Below, piece after piece: positions 36,201 to 44,860 of a stretch of DNA of 64,000 nucleotides. Where the stretch lies: NCBI RefSeq assembly GCF_001306915.1, contig NZ_LJTC01000015.1, forward strand, positions 37,571-101,570. The letters run 5' to 3'. Source of the stretch: Pseudoalteromonas lipolytica (lineage in GTDB: Bacteria; Pseudomonadota; Gammaproteobacteria; Enterobacterales; Alteromonadaceae). The notes beneath the pieces were generated by a model. That model saw only the letters and a list, made by a program, of their open reading frames with translations, was not told where the DNA came from and did no database searches. A program made the translations under genes and the position numbers. Each line of letters opens with the position of its first letter. Within the stretch, counting starts at the first letter, position 1.

Positions 36201-36530
36201 TTACTCGTCCTCATCCAATAACGGAGCATCTAAATCGATTTCAACACCTTCAATCAACACATCAACGTTTTCTCGCATACTTGTTGATAACGGTTCTATT
36301 CTTTCAGGATGAGCCTGCATATCACGCGCTATGAATGATAAGAACTCGCCAAGCACAGGATCGCTTTCTTGCACTGCTGCACGCGAAATAACAACGCTGC
36401 CATCAGATTGAATCGTGTATTTAATTTTATCTTTTTTACCTAAGTGCAACGCCTGACGAACAGGGCTAGGCACCGTAGTTTGAAAACGGTCTGTCAATGT
36501 TGATTCAGTTTCTAAAGCAACTTGTGCCAT
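36201..36530 (-). CDS. prlF: PrlF (SohA) antitoxin, AbrB-type DNA-binding protein
   Basis: 109-aa antitoxin. The N-terminal swapped-hairpin AbrB/SpoVT-like domain (STLTDRFQTTVPSPVRQALHLGKKDKI) is at residues 8-45 and would bind the operon promoter. The acidic C-terminal half, ending DLDAPLLDEDE, would neutralise the basic toxin. First gene of the two-gene operon. Confidence 0.92.
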   Translation of the reverse strand: MAQVALETESTLTDRFQTTVPSPVRQALHLGKKDKIKYTIQSDGSVVISRAAVQESDPVLGEFLSFIARDMQAHPERIEPLSTSMRENVDVLIEGVEIDLDAPLLDEDE

Positions 36531-36942
36531 AACAACCTCTGTCTTTTATTTGCTTCATTAGCTTTGATTCTAGTACGAACGAACAGGCAATGCAAATGCA
36601 TTACCTTTTTAAAATGAGCTAGAAAATACTCAAGTTGCTTAATGCTGTAAGGGGGGACTTGTCTAGACCTCAGCTAGCTGAGTGTGCGCTCATTCCCTTA
36701 CGGTGTAACATGATACAAAGCACCTGCAAACTCTAATCGTAGTAGCCTAGCCATCCTTTCACGTATCAATCTTGGTTAGTTAATAACTAAAAATTAGGCT
36801 TCAATAATCTTAAAGGCAAAAAGAAAGACCTGACCCTGTTTGTTTTTCCTTTGCCGATTTCAAGCCAATCTGGAGCTATTGCTTGTCTCATTAGTGGCTC
36901 CGACACAGATTGCACAATCAGCTAGTAGTGTAGTGCACTGTT
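36531..36942. other. Intergenic spacer with a scrambled repeat remnant
   Basis: The right-end signature GGCAAAAAGAAAGACCTGAC begins at 36815. It is followed at 36848-36884 by a piece of the internal part of the same repeat family (GATTTCAAGCCAATCTGGAG), so the copy is rearranged. A perfect 14-bp palindrome CTCAGCTAGCTGAG is at 36669-36682. No gene is seen. Confidence 0.6.
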
Positions 36943-37437
36943 CTACTGGGGTTTATTGCTATTATTTTCAGGAAAAACATAAGAAACAACAATCTTTTTC
37001 TTTTCCTGATCAATGGAGTTAATTTTAACTGAAACAATTTCACCTTCAGACATCTCAGGTATAGACTTTTCATTATGTAGCAGAACTCTCAATCCTTTTT
37101 CTAGTTCCAGAAAATAGCCAAAATCAGTTCTCGTAACTACTTTTGCTTTATGAATAGTATTTATTAAGTATTTACTTACTTTATTCCACGGACTTAGCTC
37201 TTGGTGAGCGTCTTTAAAAGAGGCATTAAAGGGTACTGTTGAGCTATCAAGCACCATTGCATCTAAAATATCACCTATGGAAAAATAGTTGCTCATTCCC
37301 TTTTGAACTCCATAAATATTCCATGATAAATTAGGAATGTGAACAATCCCTTCGTAACCATCTGCCTCTACTAGAACACCATATTGCTCAATGCTTTTAA
37401 CTTTTACTGAAATAATTTCATTCGATTGAATTTTCAA
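36943..37437 (-). CDS. Protein with two S1-like RNA-binding domains
   Basis: 164-aa protein. An S1/OB motif is at residues 6-40 (ISVKVKSIEQYGVLVEADGYEGIVHIPNLS) and a second at about 88-155 (AKVVTRTDFGYFLELEKGLRVLLHNE... VKINSIDQEKKKIVVS). It is otherwise unlike ribosomal protein S1, RNase or PNPase parts. It lies alone between two repeat copies in the accessory island, so it may modify translation or bind RNA in a mobile or defence context. Function not known. Confidence 0.72.
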   Translation of the reverse strand: MKIQSNEIISVKVKSIEQYGVLVEADGYEGIVHIPNLSWNIYGVQKGMSNYFSIGDILDAMVLDSSTVPFNASFKDAHQELSPWNKVSKYLINTIHKAKVVTRTDFGYFLELEKGLRVLLHNEKSIPEMSEGEIVSVKINSIDQEKKKIVVSYVFPENNSNKPQ

Positions 37438-37486
37438 ACCAAAATCCTCACTAAGTATTATTTAGCATTAAAAACGGAGCATCTAT

Positions 37487-37758
37487 GGGGCAGGTATTTC
37501 TTTGCCACTACCTGACTCAAGTTTGAATAGTGTAATTAAAATAATCATCCAACTCTTTTCTTTGCTCAACAAAGTAAGCAAACTTTCGGCTTGCTATCGC
37601 TTTAGATTTTCCAAATTGAAGTAACACTTTGTCGATTTCAAGCCACTCTGGAGCTTGTGCTTGCCCATCACAAAATGCCCAACATTTTGATGACTTTTAT
37701 TAAACATTGCTTATAAACAACATTGGACTAGCTAAAAGGCAAAAAGAAAGACCTGACC
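37487..37758. repeat. RAYT-derived mini-element, copy A
   Basis: About 272-bp repeat bounded by inverted ends (GGGGCAGGTATTTCTTTGCC and GGCAAAAAGAAAGACCTGAC). Read on the minus strand, 37654-37517 encodes 46 codons ending in a stop, with PEWLEIDKVLLQFGKSKAIA, the C-terminal signature of REP-associated IS200-like transposases. The frame is broken upstream, so only the 3' end of the gene survives. Confidence 0.75.
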
Positions 37759-37780
37759 ATTTAGTGACACTTTTTAGATG

Positions 37781-38701
37781 CTACGCTAGTAACGCTTTTT
37801 CATCAAAGCCTTGCTCATGTAATTTGACTACAAGCTGTTCAAGCAGGTCATCTTTTTCAGGGGCTACAGGCTGCGTTAATAGTAAAGAAGTCACATTGCC
37901 AAAACCAGGGTGCTCAAAATCAGGGCTCTCAAGGCCATGTTGTGCTCTTAGCGTTAGCAGCATAAGTGCAGCATAAGGTGTAAATTGCCAGTTCATATTA
38001 TCGAACTCAAAAAACATCTTACTCGGTGGTGATGCAACCTGAGTGACTTGATCGTCACATAACTGATTTAGATAAGAGGTAACTTTTGTTAAGTCTGTAC
38101 TATCCCAGTTATCTATAATAGATTGGTAAGCAAAATCATCTACGATCGGTTTTAAAGTATTGTCACCTTTGACCCTATCAAACAGCAAGATAATAAAATC
38201 ACCAATATGACTTTTCGAACGGTTTATCCAATTTTTCATGTAACCATTTTGAAATAATTTATAAAATTGCTGCGCATAATCATACTGATGTAATAAAACA
38301 GCTGTAGCTAATTGAAATACACTTCCAGGTGATATCACTCTTTCATTATCTTCCCCGAAGCGAATAACACAGCGCTTTTGTCTTATATGAGCAATAGTTA
38401 GCTGATAATACCCATAGCTCAAATAATATCCCAACTGCTCGATATTGAGTACGCTACCCTTCACTAAACTAGCTTGTGCCTGCATTTCATAAAAATAACC
38501 TGGAATTGACAATTCAACATTAAGCTTTTCCCAAGGAGCAAAAGGTAAACTCTCATTAAAAAATTCTTCACCTTTTGTTTTGCCATGTTCTAAGTAAAAA
38601 GTAATTCTCGTTATATTTCTATCGTAGACATTTCTATACTTTTCTGGGTTTTTAATTGCTTGCTTACGCTTACGTAAAAATTTTTCTAATATTTTGTCCA
38701 T
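37781..38701 (-). CDS. Hypothetical 306-aa protein, mosaic paralogue 1
   Basis: Soluble, mostly helical, no signal peptide. It shares with the next gene almost identical residues 1-24 and about 158-306, while 25-157 differ at roughly half the positions. The C-terminal part contains FEFDNMNWQFTPYAALMLL. Length and helical layout weakly recall PoNi (DUF1910/1911) immunity proteins, but no motif confirms this. It is flanked by RAYT-remnant repeats and shares its upstream flank with the paralogue, so the whole module was duplicated. Function unknown. Confidence 0.7.
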   Translation of the reverse strand: MDKILEKFLRKRKQAIKNPEKYRNVYDRNITRITFYLEHGKTKGEEFFNESLPFAPWEKLNVELSIPGYFYEMQAQASLVKGSVLNIEQLGYYLSYGYYQLTIAHIRQKRCVIRFGEDNERVISPGSVFQLATAVLLHQYDYAQQFYKLFQNGYMKNWINRSKSHIGDFIILLFDRVKGDNTLKPIVDDFAYQSIIDNWDSTDLTKVTSYLNQLCDDQVTQVASPPSKMFFEFDNMNWQFTPYAALMLLTLRAQHGLESPDFEHPGFGNVTSLLLTQPVAPEKDDLLEQLVVKLHEQGFDEKALLA

Positions 38702-38751
38702 TATTTACCAACTGGGGTCATTGAGGTTGTAGCAGTGTCAGCAAGCATCTA

Positions 38752-39027
38752 GGGGGCAGGTCTTTCTTTTGCCACTACCATACTTCATGCTTGAATTGTG
38801 CAGCTTGAAATAATCACCCAACTCTTTTCTTTGCTCGACAATTACAGCTAACTTACGCCTTGATGTTGCTTTAGATTTTCCAAATTGGGGTAACACTTTG
38901 CCGATTTAAATCCATTCTGGAGTTTGTGCTTGCCCATCACAAAATGCTCAGCATTTTGATGACTTTTATTAAACATTGCTTATATATGACATTGGACTAG
39001 CTAAAAGGCAAAAAGAAAGACCTGACC
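38752..39027. repeat. RAYT-derived mini-element, copy B
   Basis: About 276 bp, same inverted ends as copy A (GGGGGCAGGTCTTTCTTTTG and GGCAAAAAGAAAGACCTGAC) and the same decayed transposase 3' end inside. It separates the two mosaic paralogues, and its right end is almost identical to copy A into the neighbouring gene. Confidence 0.75.
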
Positions 39028-39050
39028 ATTTTAGTGACAGTTTTTAGATG

Positions 39051-39971
39051 CTACGCTAGTAACGCTTTTTCATCAAAGCCCTGCTCATGTAATTTGACTA
39101 CAAGCTGTTCAAGCACGTCATCTTTTTCAGGGGCTACAGGCTGCGTTAATAGTAAAGAAGTCACATTACCAAAACCAGGGTGCTCAAAACCAGGGTTTTC
39201 AAGGCCATGTTGTGCTCTTAGCGTTAGCAGCATAAGTGCAGCATAAGGTGTAAATTGCCAGTTCATATTATCGAACTCAAAAAACATCTTACTCGGTGGT
39301 GATGCAACCTGAGCGACTTGATCGTCACATAACTGATTTAGATAAGCGGTAACTTTTGTTAAGTCTGTACTATCCCAGTTATCTAAAATAGCTTGATAAG
39401 CAAAATCATCTACGATCGGCTTTAGGGTATTACCACCTTTTACCTTATCAAACAGCAAGATAATAAAATCACCAATGTGACTTTTTGATCTATTCACCCA
39501 GTGCTTCATGTAACCTGCTTGATATAACGTATAAATTTGGCGAGCATATTCATTATTATGCAATATCACTGCAATACTTAGCTGAAATACAGATGTTGGT
39601 GATACCAACCTTAAAGGTTCACGACTAAAGCGATGTGTGAAGCGTTTTAGGTTATAGTTTTCTATCATAAGCAGGTGATATCCATAAGTTAAGCATATGC
39701 TTAACTTACCTAAATCAAGTAAGTTATCATCTACAAAACTAGCTTGTGCATCCATCTCATAATAATCACATGGAATTGACAACTCTGTATTTAATACCTC
39801 CCAGTTAAAGAAAGGCAATTTATCATTGCTAGGTATACCTCTTTTCGTTTCTCCTTGCTCAATATAAAAATTAAGCTCTTTTGTATTATTTATATAAACC
39901 TTTCTATACTTTTCAGGATTTTTTATCGCCAGCTTACGCTTACGTAAAAATTTTTCTAATATTTTGTCCAT
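39051..39971 (-). CDS. Hypothetical 306-aa protein, mosaic paralogue 2
   Basis: Same length as the paralogue 1270 bp to the left, with near-identical ends and a divergent middle (about residues 25-157). The 5' flank (TTGAGATTGTAGCAGTGTCA and onward) is also shared with the other copy. The pattern fits duplication of a cassette followed by recombination or selection in the variable part. A cytoplasmic immunity or defence role is conceivable but not shown. Confidence 0.7.
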   Translation of the reverse strand: MDKILEKFLRKRKLAIKNPEKYRKVYINNTKELNFYIEQGETKRGIPSNDKLPFFNWEVLNTELSIPCDYYEMDAQASFVDDNLLDLGKLSICLTYGYHLLMIENYNLKRFTHRFSREPLRLVSPTSVFQLSIAVILHNNEYARQIYTLYQAGYMKHWVNRSKSHIGDFIILLFDKVKGGNTLKPIVDDFAYQAILDNWDSTDLTKVTAYLNQLCDDQVAQVASPPSKMFFEFDNMNWQFTPYAALMLLTLRAQHGLENPGFEHPGFGNVTSLLLTQPVAPEKDDVLEQLVVKLHEQGFDEKALLA

Positions 39972-40038
39972 TATTTACCAACTGGGGTCATTGAGATTGT
40001 AGCAGTGTCAGCAAGTATCTAGGGGTCACAAGCATCTA

Positions 40039-40315
40039 GGGGTCAGGTCTTGCCTTTTGCAACAATCTTACTAACACGCGAATAGTGTAATTGAAAATAA
40101 TCACCCAACTCTTTTCTTTGCTATCAAATTAAGCAAACTTTCGGCTTGATGTTGCTTTAGATTTTCCAAATTGAACGAACATTTTGTCGATTTCAAGCCA
40201 CTCTGGTGCTTGTGCTTGCCCATCGTAAAATGCCCAACACGTTGAGAACTTCTATTAAACCATTGCTTATAAACAACATTGGACTAGCTAAAAACCAAAA
40301 AGAAATACCTGACCC
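40039..40315. repeat. RAYT-derived mini-element, copy C
   Basis: About 277 bp with ends GGGGTCAGGTCTTGCCTTTT and CCAAAAAGAAATACCTGACC and the same internal transposase remnant. Its left flank carries a short tandem duplication: GTATCTAGGGGTCA at 40015-40028 and GCATCTAGGGGTCA at 40032-40045. Confidence 0.72.
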
Positions 40316-40368
40316 TATTTGTTTTTTCGTTAAACTTTACTCAGCCTCTAGCTTTTATGTTTCTCCAA

Positions 40369-40872
40369 TTAATTTTTTTGTTCCACTTGAAGCTTATAGG
40401 CACCATTTTCTGAAACTATTAAGCCTATACCATTACTGTAAATACAATCAGTTACTTTTCTATTTTTGCCATAAATACAAGATTTTGACTTTACAGTGTA
40501 CCTTCCTTTTGGAGGTTTTATATACTTTCCATCGTTGTAAAAAGCAAAACTATTAAATAATCTCTTAAAATTATAATTTTTTGAAAATGGATCATCACCT
40601 TTTACTTTCTGCTCTGATGGAGAAATGCACCTTGAATTCAAATGAGTATAAGATAAGTACATATTTAATTTTTCATCCACAATATAAAAGTCAACCCCTC
40701 CAATAGGGCGTAAGCATAGATTACGATCATCCATATCATTTCGTTCTAAATTATCAGAGCTTGAAATAGTTAAAGTTACTGTATCTTCATCTAACTTTTG
40801 GAGTGCTAATTCTATTTCTTGAGAGTTGGCCATTGTTGTAACTAATATAAGAAATATTATGATTTTAGGCAT
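40369..40872 (-). CDS. Hypothetical secreted protein
   Basis: 167-aa protein with a signal peptide (MPKIIIFLILVTTMANSQE). The mature part is polar, with five cysteines (in NLCLR, SRCIS, KSCIYG and TDCIY contexts) that could form disulfides, and no recognised domain. ATG at 40872 with AAGAGAT upstream is chosen over a longer frame without a signal. A/T-rich codon use, like its neighbours in the island. Confidence 0.6.
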   Translation of the reverse strand: MPKIIIFLILVTTMANSQEIELALQKLDEDTVTLTISSSDNLERNDMDDRNLCLRPIGGVDFYIVDEKLNMYLSYTHLNSRCISPSEQKVKGDDPFSKNYNFKRLFNSFAFYNDGKYIKPPKGRYTVKSKSCIYGKNRKVTDCIYSNGIGLIVSENGAYKLQVEQKN

Positions 40873-41031
40873 ATTTAAATCTCTTGCTTTCCAATAGTTA
40901 TTATCATCTTTTAAAAAGCTTCTCTTATCCTTCATGCTATCTCGGACAAAGTTCATCCCCTATTACTGAGACCCATAACTTTAGAGTTTGACAGCCCCCA
41001 TTGATAAGCCCTAATTTCATTCCAAAACCAT

Positions 41032-41170
41032 GGGGGCAGGCCTTTCATTTTGCCACTATCTGACTTTGTGCTTGTACATCGTAAAATGCCCAACATTTTA
41101 ATGATTCTTATTAGACCATTACATAAACACACCATTTGATTCGTAAAAGTAAAAAAGAAAGACCTGAGCC
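41032..41170. repeat. RAYT-derived mini-element, copy D (internally deleted)
   Basis: Only about 139 bp: the left end (GGGGGCAGGCCTTTCATTTT) and the right half with AAAAAAGAAAGACCTGA are kept, while the transposase-derived centre is deleted. Several other substitutions make it the most decayed copy with both ends. Confidence 0.65.
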
Positions 41171-41238
41171 TGTTTGTTTTACTAATAGATATCTTTAACC
41201 TCTTTTATAAACTTTGTAAGAACCAAAAAACTATGAAA

Positions 41239-41799
41239 TCAGTTATCAATGTAGGCACTTGCAACTATGATACTTTTACCATCCTTAGATGGATAAAAAC
41301 TGTTCCAGTTATCACCATCAAAGATAATCACTTGTCTATTTTGTTCATCTACATAAAGATTACGCTTTCTTGGTTTAGCTGTGATTTCTAATAGCACAGC
41401 CAGATCCATCCAAGCTTCAGAAATTTCATCACTGCATGTAGTAGATTTTTCTATATTTTTAATTTTATTAATCAAATCATCAAAATTAATCATATCGTGT
41501 TTAAATGAACGCCCATTGTTTATTGAATATTCAATTATCAAACGCTCACCTTTAAATTTTATAATCTCGAATTTATAAACTTCAACATCCAAAAAACCTC
41601 TACTTATAAAATCAGATTTTGCAGTTAATATTTCTTGTCCAAAAATAACCTTCTTCTCAACCTCAACTTTATATTTTTTAAATATACCTTCAATATCTGT
41701 TACATAATCAATATCAATAAGCCTTACAGCTTCCAGTGACTTTTCACACGAAAAAGCAGGGAAAGCTATTATCAAAAATAAAAAAAACCTCACCAACAT
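41239..41799 (-). CDS. Hypothetical exported protein
   Basis: 186-aa protein starting MLVRFFLFLIIAFPAFSCEK, a signal peptide with a possible but non-canonical lipobox (AFSC). The remainder is mixed alpha/beta with no domain recognised; the C-terminus contains VIIFDGDNWNSFYPSKDG. GAGGGG lies 10 bp before the chosen ATG; starts at 41817 or 41841 are alternatives. It sits between repeat copies D and E. Confidence 0.58.
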   Translation of the reverse strand: MLVRFFLFLIIAFPAFSCEKSLEAVRLIDIDYVTDIEGIFKKYKVEVEKKVIFGQEILTAKSDFISRGFLDVEVYKFEIIKFKGERLIIEYSINNGRSFKHDMINFDDLINKIKNIEKSTTCSDEISEAWMDLAVLLEITAKPRKRNLYVDEQNRQVIIFDGDNWNSFYPSKDGKSIIVASAYIDN

Positions 41800-41952
41800 C
41801 ACATAGTTTCCCCTCATTTTTGAGCTATATCTCTTATACATGACATTTCAATTTCATTAATAGTTTTCATGAAAGAGTTTGATTTATAATAGTACTGATC
41901 TGCAGTTAAGGTAGCACCCCAAACTCCTAGTATCCCCCGAGCTTGAACCATA

Positions 41953-42237
41953 GGGGTCAGGTCTTTCTTTTGCCACTAACCGACTCGCGCTTGAGTAGGA
42001 GTAATGAAGCTTAAGATAATCACCCAACTTTTTCCTTGCTCGACAAATAGCTAGCGCAAATTTTCGGCTTGCTATCGCTTTAGATTTGCCAAATTGAAGT
42101 AACATTTTATCGGTTTAAATTCATTCCGGAGCTTGAGCTTTCCCATCACAAAATGACCAACACGTTGAGAACTTTTATTAAACCATTGCTTATATACAAC
42201 TTTGGACTAGTTAAAAGGTAAAAAGAAAGACCTGACT
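41953..42237. repeat. RAYT-derived mini-element, copy E
   Basis: About 285 bp with ends GGGGTCAGGTCTTTCTTTTG and AAAAGAAAGACCTGAC. Its minus strand still reads LLQFGKSKAIASRKFA, the transposase C-terminus, but substitutions alter the frame after it. The rest of 41800-42260 holds no gene. Confidence 0.73.
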
Positions 42238-42260
42238 CTATTGGTTTGCATCCTAAAACA

Positions 42261-42743
42261 CTACTTTTTGACACTCAACTCAAAAATCAGGTTTTCATTC
42301 CCTTCTTTAAGGTAAGCAATTTTAACAACTCGCCCCTCTTGGATTGTATCTGAATCATGCTTTCTATTCGCAAAAAAGGAGTTTTCAGTTCCGTAATCAT
42401 TGTACTTAAAGCGTACTCCATCGACAGTAAAAACCTCTTCTCTACTATTTCTTTCAACAATTTGAATATCTTCAATAGCTCCTTCAACTGTAGAATAATT
42501 TCCAGAATCTATGTCATTAGATTTTAATACTAGGCAATAAAATGGCAGTGACTGCATTACAGAAAAGCCAAATAAAAATAAGAAGCCAAACCAGAAGTTA
42601 ACTTTCTTTTCAAACTGTAGTTTATTTTCGTACCAGTATTTTATTTTCGGGCAGCACAATATTAGTAGAACAGAACAAACAAGTGAAAAATAAAACCCAA
42701 GCCTGGTGCCTGAAAAATCAGACTGAAAATAAAGTTCATACAT
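42261..42743 (-). CDS. Hypothetical membrane protein with C-terminal soluble domain
   Basis: 160-aa protein with two membrane segments (about 15-32 and 50-73) and an 85-residue polar C-terminal domain of beta character (VEGAIEDIQIVERNSREEVFTVDGVRFKYND). The layout resembles DUF3592-like proteins, without certainty. Follows repeat copy E directly. Confidence 0.58.
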   Translation of the reverse strand: MYELYFQSDFSGTRLGFYFSLVCSVLLILCCPKIKYWYENKLQFEKKVNFWFGFLFLFGFSVMQSLPFYCLVLKSNDIDSGNYSTVEGAIEDIQIVERNSREEVFTVDGVRFKYNDYGTENSFFANRKHDSDTIQEGRVVKIAYLKEGNENLIFELSVKK

Positions 42744-42838
42744 TAACTAAATCTCCTATGGCTAATCTATGGGCCGAAGTTGCCGTATGAACCATGCTAG
42801 TTTCTTTTCCCCGAGCCAATATCGAACGAACACAAAAT

Positions 42839-42863
42839 GGGTTCAGGCCTCTCTTTTTTACCT
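42839..42863. repeat. Isolated left end of the RAYT-derived repeat, copy F
   Basis: GGGTTCAGGCCTCTCTTTTT matches the left terminus of the other copies, but no transposase remnant or right end follows before the next gene. Confidence 0.45.
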
Positions 42864-42949
42864 AAATTAAAGACTAAACTGAAGTGGTTATTATGATTTA
42901 GAAGGAAAATGTAGCTCGACCTCTTTGGATAGATAAAAGCTACTTACCA

Positions 42950-43546
42950 TTATTCTTTATTTTTAAAGCTTAAATCATTATGACAAAAAGCATCTATTAA
43001 ACCATCACTATCCGCTTTATTTATTTTTGCTTCTTTAGGGAGCTCTATATACAAATAATCATAGTTATATTTACCTTCATCAGTCATTCGATTAAGTTTA
43101 TATCCAATCATGAATTTATCACCTCCACTGTAATCTAAAACTGATATGTTACAATGAGTTGTGTAGTTAATCGAAAATACTAATGAAGCTTTAGCATCTT
43201 CGAATTCATCATAGCTCCCAAATAGAGGCACTGAGAAACTATCTATTTCCCCAACGTACTTATAAAAAACTTCTTGTTTGTCAAAGGATGACCCTCCATC
43301 GGTATTGACAATTTTGACAAATGTATCAATTGCAGGCTTAATTTTTTCAAATCTAATACTTGTATTAATAGCTTTAGAAAAGAACGCATTCTCCGCATTA
43401 AATCCATAAGCCAAGCAATTTGTTGCTGCAAAGGTATCACCAGCAAAACTGCTTAACAAGTTAGTGTCTTCACAATATTCTGATATGGGCTGTAACGCCA
43501 TGCAAATGCCACTTTGGAATAAAAGGATAAAAATTAAATACTTCAT
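42950..43546 (-). CDS. Hypothetical secreted protein
   Basis: 198-aa protein with a signal peptide (MKYLIFILLFQSGICMALQ, cut near residue 18). Four mature cysteines (SEYCED, ATNCLA, THCNIS and AFCHND contexts) suggest disulfides in the periplasm. No domain recognised. Its size, A/T-rich codon use and orientation match the other island genes. Confidence 0.62.
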   Translation of the reverse strand: MKYLIFILLFQSGICMALQPISEYCEDTNLLSSFAGDTFAATNCLAYGFNAENAFFSKAINTSIRFEKIKPAIDTFVKIVNTDGGSSFDKQEVFYKYVGEIDSFSVPLFGSYDEFEDAKASLVFSINYTTHCNISVLDYSGGDKFMIGYKLNRMTDEGKYNYDYLYIELPKEAKINKADSDGLIDAFCHNDLSFKNKE

Positions 43547-43657
43547 AGTATCTCCACTATTTAACTTGAGTCTCTTCGATTAGCTCAGAAAAAAACTGTT
43601 ACGTTTTTTGGCATAGTGCTTAACCATAATCCACGAAAGAAACACAAGAGCCGACTC

Positions 43658-43945
43658 CTAGCTCTGTTGAACTCCATTCAATTTTATTAAAAAAACCATA
43701 ATGAAAAACATTACTACAATTGCTATAGATGAGTATTTAATGGCTTTACAAGCCCACACTTTGTCTTCCCGATAGGATTCAACTCTGAACAGCTTAAAAC
43801 CATGATAAATTGCACCTGTTCCACTGTAGTAGTTTATGAAAAGCTCTTTTTTTGCGTATTTTGGAGCTAAGATAAACAAAACCATTACAAACAAAAATAA
43901 AACAGCCGAAAGTACCATCAAAATAATAAGAAAATAATCTATCAT
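43658..43945 (-). CDS. Small hypothetical membrane protein
   Basis: 95 aa with two membrane segments (about 3-28 and 70-90) separated by a basic-to-neutral loop (KYAKKELFINYYSGTGAIYHGFKLF). No family recognised. Last of the leftward island genes; divergent from the next gene. Confidence 0.55.
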   Translation of the reverse strand: MIDYFLIILMVLSAVLFLFVMVLFILAPKYAKKELFINYYSGTGAIYHGFKLFRVESYREDKVWACKAIKYSSIAIVVMFFIMVFLIKLNGVQQS

Positions 43946-44105
43946 TTCACCAGTTCACATTTACATATTTATCAGTAACTTACTATACCAATAAAAAGCA
44001 AGTTATGCTCCAACCAAACTTAAACACAATCTGGTGTTTTTAGTTGATAGTAAAGCACTGCGTTTGCTATTTTACGTCTAACACTAAATCAGTAATCGAG
44101 GACAC

Positions 44106-44804
44106 ATGGAAGCGCCTACTTTTGAATTAACCCGTGATAACTTTAACTCAATCTTTTTTCAGACTTTCATAAAAACGAAAGTGCAACCTGAAATACCTAT
44201 CATAAGATGCGCAGTGCCTTTACCGAAAGCACAGAAATTCAAGGCAAAATTAATTACTGCCGTTATTTTCATTATTGCTTGCCACCTTGTTTGGAAAACA
44301 CAATCCGGTGCAGGTGCAATTGCCGCTGTGGTCATTACTTATCTTAGTTATTTTTTAATTCAGATGTTTATTGCCAATAAGCGTTATTTCATCCATGAAT
44401 CTCCCTTGTGCGAAATTAAAATAAACAAAGAAGAGGTTTACCTGCCTGCACTTTTATTCGATGACAGAAAAGCACGAACACTTAAAAGAGAAGATTTACT
44501 TAATGTTGAGGCCGTATGGAATTTTACACGCACCAAAAGCGGCTACGATATTAACGATCCACAACCTAGGCGTGCCTATCTATTTTCTGTTATTTTTAAA
44601 ACTCGCTATGGTGATTCAATTCCTTTAAATGACTGGAGCTTAGAACATCCTGAGCTTTTCAAGACACTTGTTGAGTATGATTACCCAGTCACTATGATCA
44701 GAACAGCCAAACGCGGGTCACCAATAACAGTTCACATAAAATGGTTCTTCCTATTTACCTTTATATGTACTCTCATCTACTCACTTATAAAGTATGTAAT
44801 TTAG
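44106..44804 (+). CDS. Hypothetical membrane protein
   Basis: 232-aa protein with two adjacent central membrane helices (about 43-62 and 66-82) and a C-terminal helix (about 212-230). Between them lies a soluble domain with LCEIKINKEEVYLPALLFDDRKARTLKREDL, which resembles PH-like bacterial membrane domains. GAGGACAC precedes the ATG. Codon use is closer to the core genome than the island genes to its left, so it may mark the island border. Confidence 0.58.
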   Translation: MEAPTFELTRDNFNSIFFQTFIKTKVQPEIPIIRCAVPLPKAQKFKAKLITAVIFIIACHLVWKTQSGAGAIAAVVITYLSYFLIQMFIANKRYFIHESPLCEIKINKEEVYLPALLFDDRKARTLKREDLLNVEAVWNFTRTKSGYDINDPQPRRAYLFSVIFKTRYGDSIPLNDWSLEHPELFKTLVEYDYPVTMIRTAKRGSPITVHIKWFFLFTFICTLIYSLIKYVI

Positions 44805-44860
44805 CGGACTTATAAATATGCAATTGGCAAAGTAACTGCGAACAAGCCTTTGCCTTAAAC

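Noticed and set aside
41884..42105. Possible 73-aa gene on the minus strand
   Set aside because: It is the decayed transposase 3' end inside repeat copy E reading on past the repeat; there is no start signal.
36531..43945. Integron cassette array with attC sites
   Set aside because: Gene order and spacing resemble cassettes, but the spacers lack paired RYYYAAC/GTTRRRY core sites and instead share transposase-derived sequence with inverted ends. No integrase is in the window.
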